Part shown: positions 32,540 to 44,686 of the stretch, piece by piece
Layout of the letters: every line of letters starts with the position of its first letter
Numbering within the stretch: position 1 is the stretch's first letter
Assembly: GCA_035578155.1 (NCBI GenBank)
Contig: JAPWDM010000015.1
Coordinates: forward strand, 9,628,709 to 9,692,708
Direction: 5' to 3'
DNA length: 64,000 nucleotides
Origin: Brachynemurus nebulosus
Lineage: Eukaryota; Arthropoda; Insecta; Neuroptera; Myrmeleontidae
Notes under the pieces: model-generated
The model's input: only the letters and a program-made list of their open reading frames with translations
Databases searched by the model: none
What the model was told of the DNA's origin: nothing
Translations under genes and position numbers: made by a program

Positions 32540-33140
32540 ACCCTGTATGTAATTAAATAAATTGCTCATATGTACAAGGCACCTATTTTTTTTCAATCAT
32601 AGCCAGGAGCGTTATTATTTACCCGGTCATTTGTAAATTTAAAATTCAAATGAGTTGCTAATAAGAGCCATTTTTCATTTTTCATTATTTATTATTTATT
32701 GTGTATTTTTTGTGAATTTCGGGTTGAGGCACTCACTAGAAGCCCGCCAATTTGAAGGAATTCACCATTTGAAGGAATAAACTGCTTATCCAATGCACTT
32801 ATTATTTCCAATTACAGCCTGGAGCATCATTAGCCCGGCTATTATAATATTTAAATAAGTTGCTTATTGGGGCGTTTATTGTATTTGTTATTTTTATAAA
32901 TTTCGGGTATGGCATAATTGTTAGCCCGCCATTTTAAAAATTTATTTCATATGAAAATGAAATAATTGCTCGCTTACAGCACTCATTATTTTTCAAAAAA
33001 TGTTAACCGGTGTAACCTTAGCCCTACATTTCACAATTAGGAATGAATTGCCTATTAGAGCGTTTATAAATTATATCATTGTTTAAAAGTTACGGTTATG
33101 GCAATATTACACGCCAGCCAGTTCTTAAGTTTACAATTTA
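32540..33140 (+). repeat. Three diverged tandem units of about 190-200 bp
   Basis: Units start near 32560, 32778 and 32965. Each has TTGCT...GCACNNATTATTTTT, then AGCCNGGAGC (or similar), CCGG, TTGCTNATT, ATTTCGGGTT and GGCA...AGCCCGCCA in the same order. They lie just after the Gag ORF, in the non-coding body. Confidence 0.65.
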
Positions 33141-35941
33141 AATATTAACATATTTACATTTTTTTTTTTGGCGCGAAGCGAAAATGCTCGGCCCTAGTAT
33201 AAAAAAAATTTGATACGTAATATACAAAACCTTACCATAACCGTCTATTTAACGATTTTATGTATCTAAAATTCGATACTATACTAAGAATAACTACATA
33301 CATATATCGAAATTATTATCAAATTCTTTGTCCTTTTATAGTAAAAGTTAACAATATTTCTCATTAATGACTTTTTTTACAAAGATTGACAATTTTTTAT
33401 CACTGAAAGTGGAATTTTTCTAAAATATTGACTTATTAGACATCCTCAATGCTTTACTTTTAAGATTATTTTCTGCTGGTTTGTCGAAATTTACAAATTT
33501 TTATCCAGCTAAATTGAAATTTTCATTGGCTAAAATTTTTAACGAATTATTTTATAAAAATATTACCACATATAATATGTACACATATGCGTATTTCCTG
33601 TATGTGTATTTGTTTGTTCAAAATATTTTGTTGGTTCACATAGAATGATAAAGAAACGGAAAACATGTATGTACTTGTATTGTATCTACTTCAGTTAAAA
33701 GCAAAAATATTATGTATTATGTATTTCGTGTTAAAACTGCAGTATGTACCTTTGTATACGGGCTACGTTACATTTTTCACTTATAACTGTAATAACTTAT
33801 AATTACTCTAGCTTTTTTCTTTCAATTACCTTGATAATGTATTTGCATTACGAATATGTTGCACTTTTCATTTATAACGATAATGGCTTATAATTACTAT
33901 AGCCTTTTGAAAATTTTTTAGTATGATGTTTCGACTTTCAAACGTTTATTTTACGTTTATTTTGTGGAGTTTTCGGTACTGCTTCCTTAGTTGACGGCGC
34001 TATGGAGCTTTGACCGAACTCGGGGTATAAAAACTTGAAATTTTTATGAATTTTTGCTTATCTGGATTTTGGGTGGCACATGATTTAATCCACTTTTTCG
34101 AACCTTTTCTACAGACCCTTCAGGCTGGAGAAAAACATGTGTTTACCTGATGTAACAGACTTTTGCAATTTTATGGGGGGTTATTATTTAGTAGTTTCAG
34201 TTTTTCAACCTTTGCGGATCTGTCGTTATTTTAGCCGTCCGGCAAAATCCAACCGGCTAAATTTCATTGGGATAATTTTTTGGGGTTTTTAACGGTTCTT
34301 GTAACCACTGTACGTCGTGAAAACGAGATACGTCACTTCGTACAAAATTTTTGTATTATCCCTACCTTGTAGAGTCATTTTCACATTTTCGTGAATAAGT
34401 TATTTTTTGTTTTGTCGTTTTAATATTTTTTTTTTTGTTTTGTCCTGAAAGACCTATAGGTAATAGGACATCAGTTACTTTATTAATTTTACCTTTTGTT
34501 AATTAATGAGCCTTTAACTTAAAAATTTTTTTTTATTTCCTACGTTTCGAATAGAAAGGACGTAAACTTTGGAACATGCTGTATTTTCCTTATATTTAAG
34601 TTTTGTTTCATACATAGAATAACCAAATATTTTTTTTTTATATATTTTACAACTAAAAACAGATCAATTATTTCTCGAATGTATATGAGAATTTTTTATT
34701 CTGAAAAATAAAAAAGGGAGTTATTGATACACTTACTTATTGCAAGTAGTAATTTTGATTTCTTTTCAATGTATTAACTAATTTACTGAATCATATTTAA
34801 AATAATAAAAAAGAATGATATAAGGTTTGTTGTATATAGTTGTTAATTTTTGAAAATTTCCTAAAACATATTTATTCCTAACGATTTTACAGTAAATTCA
34901 TGTTTAATATTTTTCTTTTAAAAACACATTAACATTACGTATTTTCAAAGTCAATACTTTTATTACCGTCATAAAAATAAAACAGAACAAAAGAAAAATA
35001 GTTTAATTGGCCTGAGAAAGTTAATTCATTAGGGTATGTTATTTTTCAATTTTTTAAATGTCAGCTTCCCAGGACATTCAATGTACAAATATGTAGTTAG
35101 CCGACACGTGCATGGCAAGCTTAAACCATGTCGTGTTGCTTGACTGTGTGTTTTTTAACCATTGGTATATGGCTGATATTACAGTATAGTTTCTCATATA
35201 GATTTTGTGTATTATATACCTATGCTTTATACCTTTAGTAAAACTTTGTATATGTTCTATTTTTTTTTTAATTTTTCAAACAAAATAATAATTTTAAGAA
35301 CTATGTACGTATTTTTCTTGGAAATTTATTCCCTTTTAATGTAACAATGATATTTTTATCGTTTAAGGTTGGGAATTTTTTTAAATTAAAAGAAAGATTA
35401 ATGTTTTATTTTTGGACTTTGGGATTTTTTCTAATTTTTTCTCATCTTTGGAGTGAATTTGTTTTTTGATAGAGATTTGTTAAGCAATTAGATTAAATAT
35501 AAAATAAAAATTGATAATACTCTATTCATTTCCTTTTAAAGTAAATTTATAACAAAATCAAACAAGATAATTAAAAAAAATATAGAATTATTTCATTATG
35601 TAGTATGTATTTTTTAAGTTTTAATAATTGTTCTTAAATTTGATGTTTTATAAGCTGCAATTTTAGTTGAATTTTGAAAAATTTTTTTTTCTCGAAACAT
35701 CAAGTTTGGGAATAGTTTCGTTTAAGTAATGTTTTTTTTTTTATGTTGAAAACTTTCTTCTTTTATTATATATTATAAATTTTGTATTTAACCATTTCCG
35801 AACAGTTCGCCATCTTTTTGCATTGTATTCGAGTTTTTCTTTTTCCACGGTATATGTTACTGAACTTTTTCCATTTTTTTTTTTGGTTTCGAAAAAGTTT
35901 TTAAAATGCAGCATTTTTAAAACTTATTTCATCGGGGGGTA
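33141..35941. other. Non-coding body of the LTR element
   Basis: About 2.8 kb, very T-rich on plus, with no frame over 60 codons. GC-containing islands occur only near 33170 (GGCGCGAAGCG) and 33980-34360. No pol remnant was recognised in any frame. The purine tract lies at its right end. Confidence 0.75.
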
Positions 35942-36621
35942 TGTAACGGATATTATGGTACGGGGGCTGACATCTAGCGGTCAAATTTTGAATTAATGAA
36001 CTAAAAATGAGATGGGGTTTGATATCGGCTACGATAATTAGCGACATCTGTTTGTAAAAAATTTGAACAACCTAGCGTTATAAAGTTTAACTATTATCTT
36101 CCGTATGAATTTATAATATTATATCATTTTGGGATTCCCCGTTTTTGATGTTTAATATGTATTGAAAAATAGTTAAACGGTGGGGAGAAGTGGCGAATTG
36201 TTCATATATGTGGAAAAGGGATGATAAAAAGAGACGAGATTTGGACTTGTTTGAAATAGGCCGTAATTGATTGTTGCGCGAAGTCCAATAAAAAATATAA
36301 TTATTTTTATTAAGGCATTGTTAAATAAGTAAAATGTAAAAACAGTTCGGAAATGTTTATTTAAACATAACATTATATTTATAATTTATTTATTTTAAAA
36401 TAATTATTGAACTTTCGTTTGAAATAATGTAAATGTTTGAAATTTTTTTAATAAAGTCATTCCGCAAAACACACAACGGAGAGTAATTCTTCGACAGAAC
36501 CCGACTTTGGACATTTTTAGGCATCCAATTAGCGTTAAATCTGCGTGGGACAATAAGTAACAGCATTTGGGCGCGAATTTTAAGTATTTTTAAATATAAG
36601 CAAACCGCCACAACTGTTACA
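35942..36621 (+). repeat. LTR 2 of the Gag-only element
   Basis: 680 bp. It shares a small deletion near 36434 with LTR 3, unlike LTR 1. Preceded by the purine tract. Confidence 0.93.
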
Positions 36622-36720
36622 AATATCATTCCAGTGGGAATTGTGTGTTTCGCGTTAAGTGACGTGTACCGAAAAAGACATAAAATTCTGGAAAAACTTA
36701 AGTGACTGAACGGTTACAAA

Positions 36721-37092
36721 GTGCTCATAACAATGGAAGCACACGCTGCTGATAATCCAAAACCGTTAACGCTCGCTGATTATAGCTTTATTGGTGCGAA
36801 TCTGGCAACATCTACACCCAGAAACAATGTCGTGTCCGATGATGAAACAACATACATCGACTCCATGGAAGTTTTGGTTCCCGAATCTCCGAAATCAGAT
36901 CCTGAAATCACACCACCTAATCCAGAGGCTATTGCTGTGCCGAATACCAGTGGATCTTCATCGGCGGATTCTGGTGCCATACTTTCAACTTCAGACCGAT
37001 CAGCCGACTCCAGCAGTGGTCCAAAAGGTGATACTAATCCTACTACTGATATCACAGGTTTGATATACGAGATTTGGACTTGTTTGAAATAG
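36721..37092 (+). pseudogene. Truncated second copy of the Gag-like gene
   Basis: The first 116 or so codons match 30798-31146 nearly base for base. At about 37066 the sequence jumps into the middle of an LTR, adding a few unrelated codons before a stop. The coiled coil is lost. Confidence 0.9.
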
Positions 37093-37451
37093 GCCGTAAT
37101 TGATTGTTGCGCGAAGTCCAATAAAAAATATAATTATTTTTATTAAGGCATTGTTAAATAAGTAAAATGTAAAAACAGTTCGGAAATGTTTATTTAAACA
37201 TAACATTATATTTATAATTTATTTATTTTAAAGTAATTATTGAACTTTCGTTTGAAATAATGTAAATGTTTGAAATTTTTTTAATAAAGTCATTCCGCAA
37301 AACACACAACGGAGAGTAATTCTTCGACAGAACCCGACTTTGGACATTTTTAGGCATCCAATTAGCGTTAAATCTGCGTGGGACAATAAGTAACAGCATT
37401 TGGGCGCGAATTTTAAGTATTTTTAAATATAAGCAAACCGCCACAACTGTT

Positions 37452-37454
<3 letters not shown>
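37067..37454 (+). repeat. LTR 3, 5'-truncated
   Basis: Matches 36232-36621 of LTR 2. It ends at GTTACA, abutting the right (TA)n half. Confidence 0.92.
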
Positions 37455-37540
<86 letters not shown>

Positions 37541-37543
37541 ATA

Positions 37544-37626
<83 letters not shown>
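37455..37626. repeat. (TA)n tract, right half of the target
   Basis: About 172 bp of TA with one CTATATCTA interruption near 37540. Confidence 0.95.
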
Positions 37627-37630
<4 letters not shown>

Positions 37631-37833
37631 TATAAGTTTGAAGATTATCTTTATTCACTGTACTGATAGTACTAACACTAACCATTTTATTTCTGTTTTG
37701 TATAAAATAATTAAAAATTAATTTTGAATAGGAAGGGAAAAAAACAAAAATTTATAAAGTTTATTTTGTATTTCAATATTTTTTTTTTAATTATAAAGCA
37801 TTTCATTAATTATATACATTAATTTTTATTCTA

Positions 37834-39694
37834 TTATAAATTAGTATGTAAAAATAACAACTGCGAAACTTTTCCCGACTTTAAAAGTGTTCGCCTATCA
37901 TTCAAGATTTGTCCCGCTTTTGAAAAGATTCGCTCGCAAGGAACAGAAGTTCCAACCAAACATAATCTTTTAAATATGTACGAATACAAATTGGGATATA
38001 TATGTTTCCGTTCACTCCACCATTGCAATGGGTCCAGTTTTCTATTCAGAAACTCATCGTTAATGTATTTGTCAACTTCCACAATGACTGCTGGTGTTGA
38101 ATTCTTCGGTAAGGTCGAAATTTGATAATCGAATTCATCCCAAATACTACACTCTTTTCCAGTGATTTCAGGTGGTTGTGGAGATTTATTCTGTGAGTTA
38201 ATTATATCTGAATTATTCTGCTGAAGAAGGGACAGCTTATTTTTTAGTTCTGCGAAGGCCTTTTTATATGCTTCTTCATTAGAAAAGCCACGATTTTTAA
38301 ACCTTGGGTCTAAAATAGTAGCTTCGGCGTGCAAAACTGATAGTTCAATGTTTTGAAATCTTCTTTTAAGTTGTTCTTTTAATTTTTTTTAAAAGATTAT
38401 TTACAGGTGGTGGATGCTCTAAAGCAGAGCTTAAGAAATGTTCTACATGTTTCTTCAACATCTTGCAGTACAAACATATTTTCGAAAGTAAAACTGTACT
38501 TTCTGAAGAAACTTCTACTGTTATTTCACTGAATATTTTTAATATTGGGACCGTACTTTCAATTATTTCCCAATCATTATTTGTTATTGTCAAATCACTT
38601 CTTAATAAAGCTATTGTAGATATTACAGCTTCCTTGATCTGTATTAAACGACTAAGCATTTCGTACGTTGAGTTCCAACGGGTTGGGACGTCTTGTTTTA
38701 GTTTGAGTAGTGGTAAATTCATTTGCCTTTGAATTTCGCGTAATTTTAATTTCGCTTGGCAACTTCTTTTGAAATATTCTACTACAGACTTAACTTTTCG
38801 TACTGTAGTTGCAACTTCCTTCAAACTATCTTGTACAATTAGATTTATGAGATGGGTAAAACAAGGAATGGATCTCCAGTTGCCTAACCGAATTGCTGCA
38901 GTGATGTTTGCTGCATTGTCACTCACAACAGCTTCGACTTTATCTTCCAATTTCCACCGGTTAAAGCAATCCTTTAAAAAATTACATAAATTTATACTCG
39001 TATGTTTTTCATCATATTGAATACATTCTAACAAATTGGCACATATTTTCATATTATCTTCAGATATGTAGTGAGCTGTAACTGCCATAAAATTTTCATT
39101 ACTTTGTGATGTCCAGCTACCTGTCGTAACGCAAACCGCTTTGGCCATATTTATTTTCTTTTGTACCATTTCTAGTGTCTCATTATATAATTTCGGTAAT
39201 AAACTCTCAGAAATGGTCTTCCTTGATGGCAGGTGATATCCTGGACTGTGAGAAACCATTGTTACAAAAGTCTTAAACTCTTTCTCGTCGACAAGTCGAA
39301 GGGCGTGGTGGCCCCTTGCAATTACTTTCACTAACTGTTTGTCTAATTCAGCACTTTTACGAACACAAACTCGTTTATTTTGATGCAAATATTGTGAAAT
39401 GGATGCCTGATCACTTGCTGCATTTTGTAATTGAGTTGCTTGAGGCACTTCTAGCTGGGATTCTGGTTCGATATTAGATTTAGATGGAAATGACGGAATT
39501 TCTGTATTTTGTCGTTCTATTGCAATTGAAATGGTTGGATGTTTTGATTTCATATGTCTGCCCAAATTACCAGTAGTACCGGATGAAATACTTAGAACTT
39601 GAAGGCAATACGCGCACTTTGCTTTTTTGTCTTTAATTTCATTGAAATGATTCCAAATATCACTACGTTTATTTGTCGAACTCATAGTTAACAA
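37834..39694 (-). pseudogene. hAT transposase with BED zinc finger, one frameshift
   Basis: 38366-39694 starts MLTMSSTNKRSDIWNHFNEI and carries a BED finger (CAYCLQVL ... LGRHMKSKH) in the first 60 residues. The RNase H-like core follows (AVCVTTGSWTS, EAVVSDNAANITAAI, IPCFTHLINLIVQDSL, VPTRWNSTYEML). A slip in the A/T run near 38385-38392 breaks the frame. 37834-38334 continues with the C-terminal dimerisation region (WWSERKHIYPNLYSYIFKRL, SVPCERIFSKAGQI, DRRTLLKSG). Together they are about 610 residues, normal for ZBED-like hAT transposases. All the key parts survive, so a single indel separates this from an intact gene. Confidence 0.9.
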
Positions 39695-40349
39695 AAATGC
39701 TCGATGAATTGTTATATTAAGTTATTTTCTTGAAGACTGTAGCGTATAAGACGGACGAATGATTTTTTATGTACTGTAAACTTGTGAAGTTTTAGTAAAT
39801 TTGAACTTACATATATTTATAGATAATAGTGCAAACGAGTTCATTAAAAACAGGGTACTTAATTTCTTAGAAAGGATAAATAGTTAAAAATACCCGGTAT
39901 GTATACATAATACGTGATAATACATATACTTACATAATATATCCTTTTTTTAAGAGAATTTAATTTCTTAAAATAACCAATCGGCAATCCTGAATACAGT
40001 AATAAAAATGTAAAATTTTACAAATAAAATAAACAATTACCGTTATCTACTTTTTAACAAAGTAATAAATATCAGTTAGCAAAACGTGGCAGAACATTGT
40101 TGAAAAAAATACCTAAATTATAAATATAAAATTTGGCCTTTAAAACTTAAAATACCAAATTGACTATCTTTATCTTTCTTGTATATAAAAAGGGCACAAA
40201 CGAAAAAGAGAAAAGCGAAAAGAAATTGATATGCCTCCAATCACAGATACGATATATACAGACTCACAATACATTGTATATGAGCAATACATGTGTTTTA
40301 CTGGTCTGTTTCGTTTTAAATGTTCTGTTAACAGTTAACTGAACGAAAG
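39695..40349. other. 5' region of the hAT transposase
   Basis: AT-rich, non-coding; should hold the transposase promoter on the minus strand. Nothing specific recognised. Confidence 0.5.
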
Positions 40350-40432
40350 TAGCTGTTCTGAAGTTCTGAAGTTCTGAAGTTCTGATATTCTGGTGATCTG
40401 GTGATCTGGTGTTCTGATGTTCTGAAACAAAC
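40350..40432. repeat. Tandem GTTCTGAA-type repeats near the hAT end
   Basis: Four copies of GTTCTGAAG-like units are followed by TTCTGGTGATCTGGTGATCTGGT variants. The octamer TTCTGAAG in these units is the same as the target-site duplication of the element. Confidence 0.85.
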
Positions 40433-40604
40433 TAAATGAATGACCAAAGCAAACAAATGTAAGTGAACGAGTGAACGAAATGTTCTGTTCTTTTAGAAAC
40501 TAGTGACATGTGATCTGCATTTCACTGAAGTGATTCGTTCAGTTCGGTTCATTCATTCATTCACTACACAACTCTATTCTGAAGTACTTTGTTCCAAGTT
40601 ATTA

Positions 40605-41881
40605 TTAATAATCATTCTGTAGTGCCCTTTTCCGCTGATGGTCCAAAATATTTTTGTGGCAGAAGTAATTTAAAAATTCCTCCCTTGTCATTGTTGAGTC
40701 ATGAAAATTTTAATTTTCAGCTTCAACATCTTCAACTTCCGATAAAACATTTCTGTTGATCTCTGTATTCTCTATAGGAACTTCATATAAATATCTCCTA
40801 TCGTCTGCAGGTATTTGAAGGTTCTTCTACATTAAAAAATTATGGAGGCAAACGGTAGCTTGTACAATTTTTCTTGCAGTCTCCACTGAAGTCGACACTG
40901 GTCTTTTAAAAATTCTCCATCGAGATGTTAATATCTCGAAGGTACATTCGAGTGTTCTTCGGGCGCGACTTAGTTGATCATTCAATATTTTTTGAAATAT
41001 AGTCGTACTTGGGCTTCTTGGATACGGCCACATCATAAATGGTGTGAAAGCAAGGCTTCGTCTCCTACTAGGACATGGCTTCGTCTCCTACTTGGGCATA
41101 CGGTAAATTTGGCCCATTAACTTAGATCGGTCTCCAAGACGGTAAATTAAATGAATTTGAATTAAGGTGCCGACCAACTGAACTATCCAAAAATACACCT
41201 CCATCACTTCGTCGACCTTCAGCTCAAATATCAACAGAGGTGAAACAATAATTAGCATCGGCAATGGCTAAAAGAACGATGCTGTGGGTGCCCTTGTAAT
41301 TATAATGTGTTGAGCCTTGGTTTGGTGGAGTTTACAACAAAATTAAAAGGCGTATTCAACTACCAAATAATAATCATGTAATATTATTAAGTACATTTAA
41401 ATAATTACCACAATTTCCATATGTCTCCCATCAATCGCTCCGATGCAGTGAGGAAAATTCCAAATCCTATTAAACTCTTCAGCTTTTTGCAGCCACATTT
41501 CCTCTGTAATTTCAGGAAATACTTTTCCTGATAACACATCCCAAATTGCTACACAAGTTTCTAAAAATAATTTTCGAAACTGTGTTCAACCCAACTTTAA
41601 AAGCAAAGGAGATTGATGCCATCGTATCTCCAGATGCTAAATATCTCAAACATATTTCCAAACGGGTGTGAGCAGGAATCGATTTTCGAACTATATTTTG
41701 TTTTTGTATTCTGGAGCGAATCATTTCTAATAATTCATTAAATTCATTAATAATTCATTTCTAATAATTTGCATGCTGTAAGTAGATCTCGTCTTCTAGA
41801 TTCTCTCTGCCATGATAGTAGAAGAGTCCTCTACCATTCAATAATTTCTTTAATTAATAATAACGTAAGTGTCGATTCCAT
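40605..41881 (-). pseudogene. PIF/Harbinger transposase, decayed
   Basis: Minus-strand frame pieces from ATG 41881 (MESTLTLLLIKEII). The N-terminal part at 41512-41724 has IPAHTRLEICLRYLASGDTM and SISFAFKVGLNTVSKII. At 41400-41500 there is HCIGAIDGRH, with the first Asp of the DDE nuclease. At 41150-41280 [14 protein letters not shown] sequence carries the second. The C-terminal part is at 40827-41036 (LSRARRTLECTFEILTSRWRIF, VCLHNFLM), and a tail runs to about 40605. Stops and frameshifts occur throughout, and a segment near 41050-41095 is duplicated (GGCTTCGTCTCCTACT). It is clearly dead. The hAT element is inserted next to its 3' end. Confidence 0.82.
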
Positions 41882-42662
41882 GATTTCCTAAAACAAAAAT
41901 AATACAATGAAATAGATTGAACAGCCAAATTATATTCGATAAATTTCTTTAATTATTAATAAAATTATTAAAGACAAGTACATAGGAAACTCCCATTACG
42001 CAATCCACTGGGACCAAATTGCTAAATGAGAAAGTCAAAGATCACGGGCGTCAATGTTTCTGATTTATATATTTGTATGATTTACTGTCACAAACTATTA
42101 CTTAGACACTAACACATTCAAACATATTTGTTTTAAAACACGGGGGAGGGGTGCCATTATACACATTTGTGTGTGACGAAATTGTTAAATGGGAGTGTGC
42201 GATATGGGAGCATGCTATGTACATGTATCGTTCCTACAGAAACTGTATTTCTTTTCCGATTTTTTACATCCTAGTTCCCCATGGAGTATATTTTTACGGA
42301 AATGTATGTAAAACTTTGTTGATAATTACCATAATCACATATAAAAGGTTACGACTCATGCAAAAATATTGAAAATAATTACAAATATAATAAACGGCAG
42401 TATTATTTTTTAATAAAAAATGTTTAATTATGTTATAAATTATAAAAATGAAAATTCTAAATTTTAAAATGGAACAGAAATTTTCGTAGGAATTATTCAC
42501 GTTAAAAAATAATGAAACAATTGTCTACTTACTAATTACTTTATGATTACTTTAAAAATACCACTTAATCAATTAATTAATTGATAAAAATCAATAATAT
42601 TCATAGAAGTTTTAATATTTTTGTATAAAAATACTTTATAAATGGCTGAAGAACGCTTCCAT
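41882..42662. other. AT-rich region, nothing recognised
   Basis: No frame with family features on either strand, no clear repeat. A short palindrome-rich patch (TCAATTAATTAATTGA) is at about 42569-42584. Confidence 0.5.
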
Positions 42663-42666
42663 TTAA

Positions 42667-44538
42667 AGGGCATAGCCGGGTAAGATAGGGAAAACGGCCC
42701 TTGACGCAAAATTGATTGTTTTTATAGGAAATAATACTTCTTAGCCTCAGATACATTCCTGCCAAATTTCAACCCTCCGAGGCTAATAGTTTATGAATAC
42801 ACAAATAGACAAAAATTAAAAAAAAAATTTTTTTGACGAAATTACTGAGCCGATTTATTTGAGTTTAATATATATTGTGTATATATTGTGTACCCACCTT
42901 AGGCGAAGTAATAAAAAAAAGAAATTAACGTTATATCCCTTTATTATATTAATTTTGTTAAATTTTTAAATTTAAGAAAATTTTTTTTGGCACTTACGCG
43001 TCAGCGACACCCACCATTTTTTGTTCAATAATTTATCTCTTAGTACTCTATAACATATATTTTTATGGAAAAATTTGCATGCCATGTTCGGTACTACATA
43101 TATTACTTATGTATAAAAAGGACCATAAAGTAAAGCATCTGCCTTATTTCAAAAACACAGTAGAACTCTAAGGAGTGCAATAAAATGTTCTCTTCCCCCC
43201 TGAGTTGCAGTTCTTGGAGTCCCTGTGACGGTCTGAAAATATATATTTTGAGCTGTTATAAAAAATATGTTTTAACTTGCTAAAAAATAATTTTCAAGGT
43301 TAATTTTACCATGAATCTGAATATTTGAATGAAATCGATAAAATTATCTTAGTATACTTACTAATTAAAATTATATCTAACTGAACAAAAATTTTAAGTT
43401 TTAGAAACTTTATTCAAATAAAGATACTAATAATAACAATAATACGTCTTAAATGTTATATTGCTTTAATAATAATAAACATTAACTTAATAAAATAGAA
43501 CAAAAAACTTCAACAATGTATAGTAATAACAACAATCCGGCTAAAACCTGTTGTAGCTATTATATATACATATAACTAACTTGAAGAAAGTAGTGTACAA
43601 TTGTACGCAATATGTAGCTCGTCCCTCTCACTTGATGTTTGTGTTGCACTTCTTAAGGAGGTGCAGAAAGTGGATTTTTCTGTAATAAAATTACATACGT
43701 TCATAACTACGACAAACAAGCTTAGACAAACGTCTAGCTTTATCTGCTGTCTGTCTTATTTTGTTAACACGATGACGGGTCATGGGGAATTATAACGAAA
43801 TGACCAACTGGTATACTATTTTGGCAGCTACTCAACTTTGTATGAAATTGTTGACATCGTAAGAAGTGGTGTATGAGCTAACAAAGTTTCACTTGACGTC
43901 TTACAAAGGAAAAAACTCTAACAAAAGAGAAATCAATGTCTATTTTGTTTTACTGATAAAAAAAGACTAACGACAGATAGTGTTGGACATTTGTAAATTT
44001 AAACTAGTTTATCGTAGTTATGAACGTATGTACTTATATTATTTTAGAAATAGGCTAGATATTTTACTTTATAGTCCTTTTTATACATAAGTAATATATG
44101 TAGTACTGAACATGGCATGCATTTGTATTGAAATATTACTATGTTCTACCAACTAAAATTTTTCCGTAAAAATATATGTTATAGAGTACTAAGAGACAAA
44201 TTATTGAACAAAAAATGGTGGGTGTCGCTAACGTGTAAGTGCCAAAAAAAATTTTTCTTAAATTTAAAAATTTTAAAAAGTTAGTATAATAAAGGGATAT
44301 AACGTTAATTTTTTTTTATTACTTCGTCTAAGATGGGTACACAATATATATTAAACTGTAATTTCGTCAAAAAAAATTTTTTTTGAAAATTTTTGTCTGT
44401 TTGTGTATTCATAAACTATTAGCCTTGGAGAGTTGAAATTTGACAGGAATGTATCTGGGGCTAAGAAGTATTATTTCCTATAAAAACAATCAATTTTGCG
44501 TCAAGGGCCGTTTTCCCTATCTTACCCGGCTATGCCCT
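42667..44538. mobile_element. TTAA-flanked non-autonomous DNA element with about 480-bp inverted repeats
   Basis: The ends are AGGGCATAGCCGGGTAAG (42667) and the matching complement ending at 44538, with TTAA directly outside both (42663-42666, 44539-44542). The inverted arms pair from 42667-43150 with 44050-44538, at about 85-90 percent identity by eye. The central 900 bp has no transposase; the only frame (43601-43795) has no recognisable domain. TTAA duplication suggests mobilisation by a piggyBac-type transposase. Confidence 0.88.
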
Positions 44539-44686
44539 TTAACGCAAAATCCCCTCCCATTCTGCCGCTCCGTTCTGGTTTTCCGTATTCTGTTAAATTA
44601 CAACGCCATGGATTGGCACCCTGACTCATATATTTTATATTTTTTTCATGGCGGAATCTAATTTTTTTTATATTTATTATTCTTAG

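Larger units (their letters stand above)
30005..37454 (+). mobile_element. Gag-only LTR retrotransposon, partial tandem array (LTR-body-LTR-partial body-partial LTR)
   Basis: Three LTR copies lie at 30005-30698, 35942-36621 and 37067-37454 (the last lacks its 5' part), all with TGTAAC...GTTACA ends. A purine tract ATCGGGGGGTA precedes the second LTR. The first body has a Gag-like ORF and about 3.6 kb of non-coding DNA, with no protease, RT or integrase. The second body is cut after 123 Gag codons and joins straight into the middle of an LTR. It was inserted in the (TA)n tract of the hAT element. Confidence 0.88.
29838..40576 (-). mobile_element. hAT transposon, 10.7 kb including a nested LTR element
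   Basis: The ends are TAGAGTTGCG at 29838 and its complement CAACTCTA ending at 40576. They are flanked by a perfect 8-bp target duplication TTCTGAAG (29830-29837, 40577-40584), the hallmark of hAT. The subterminal regions are rich in GTTCAC/TTCATT words on both sides. A BED-type transposase gene lies on the minus strand at 37834-39694. Without the LTR insertion (30005-37454) the element would be about 3.3 kb, a normal hAT size. Confidence 0.93.

Noticed and set aside
42294..42500. Hydrophobic minus-strand frame
   Set aside because: AT-rich chance frame with Ile/Phe/Asn bias; no start context or homologous features.
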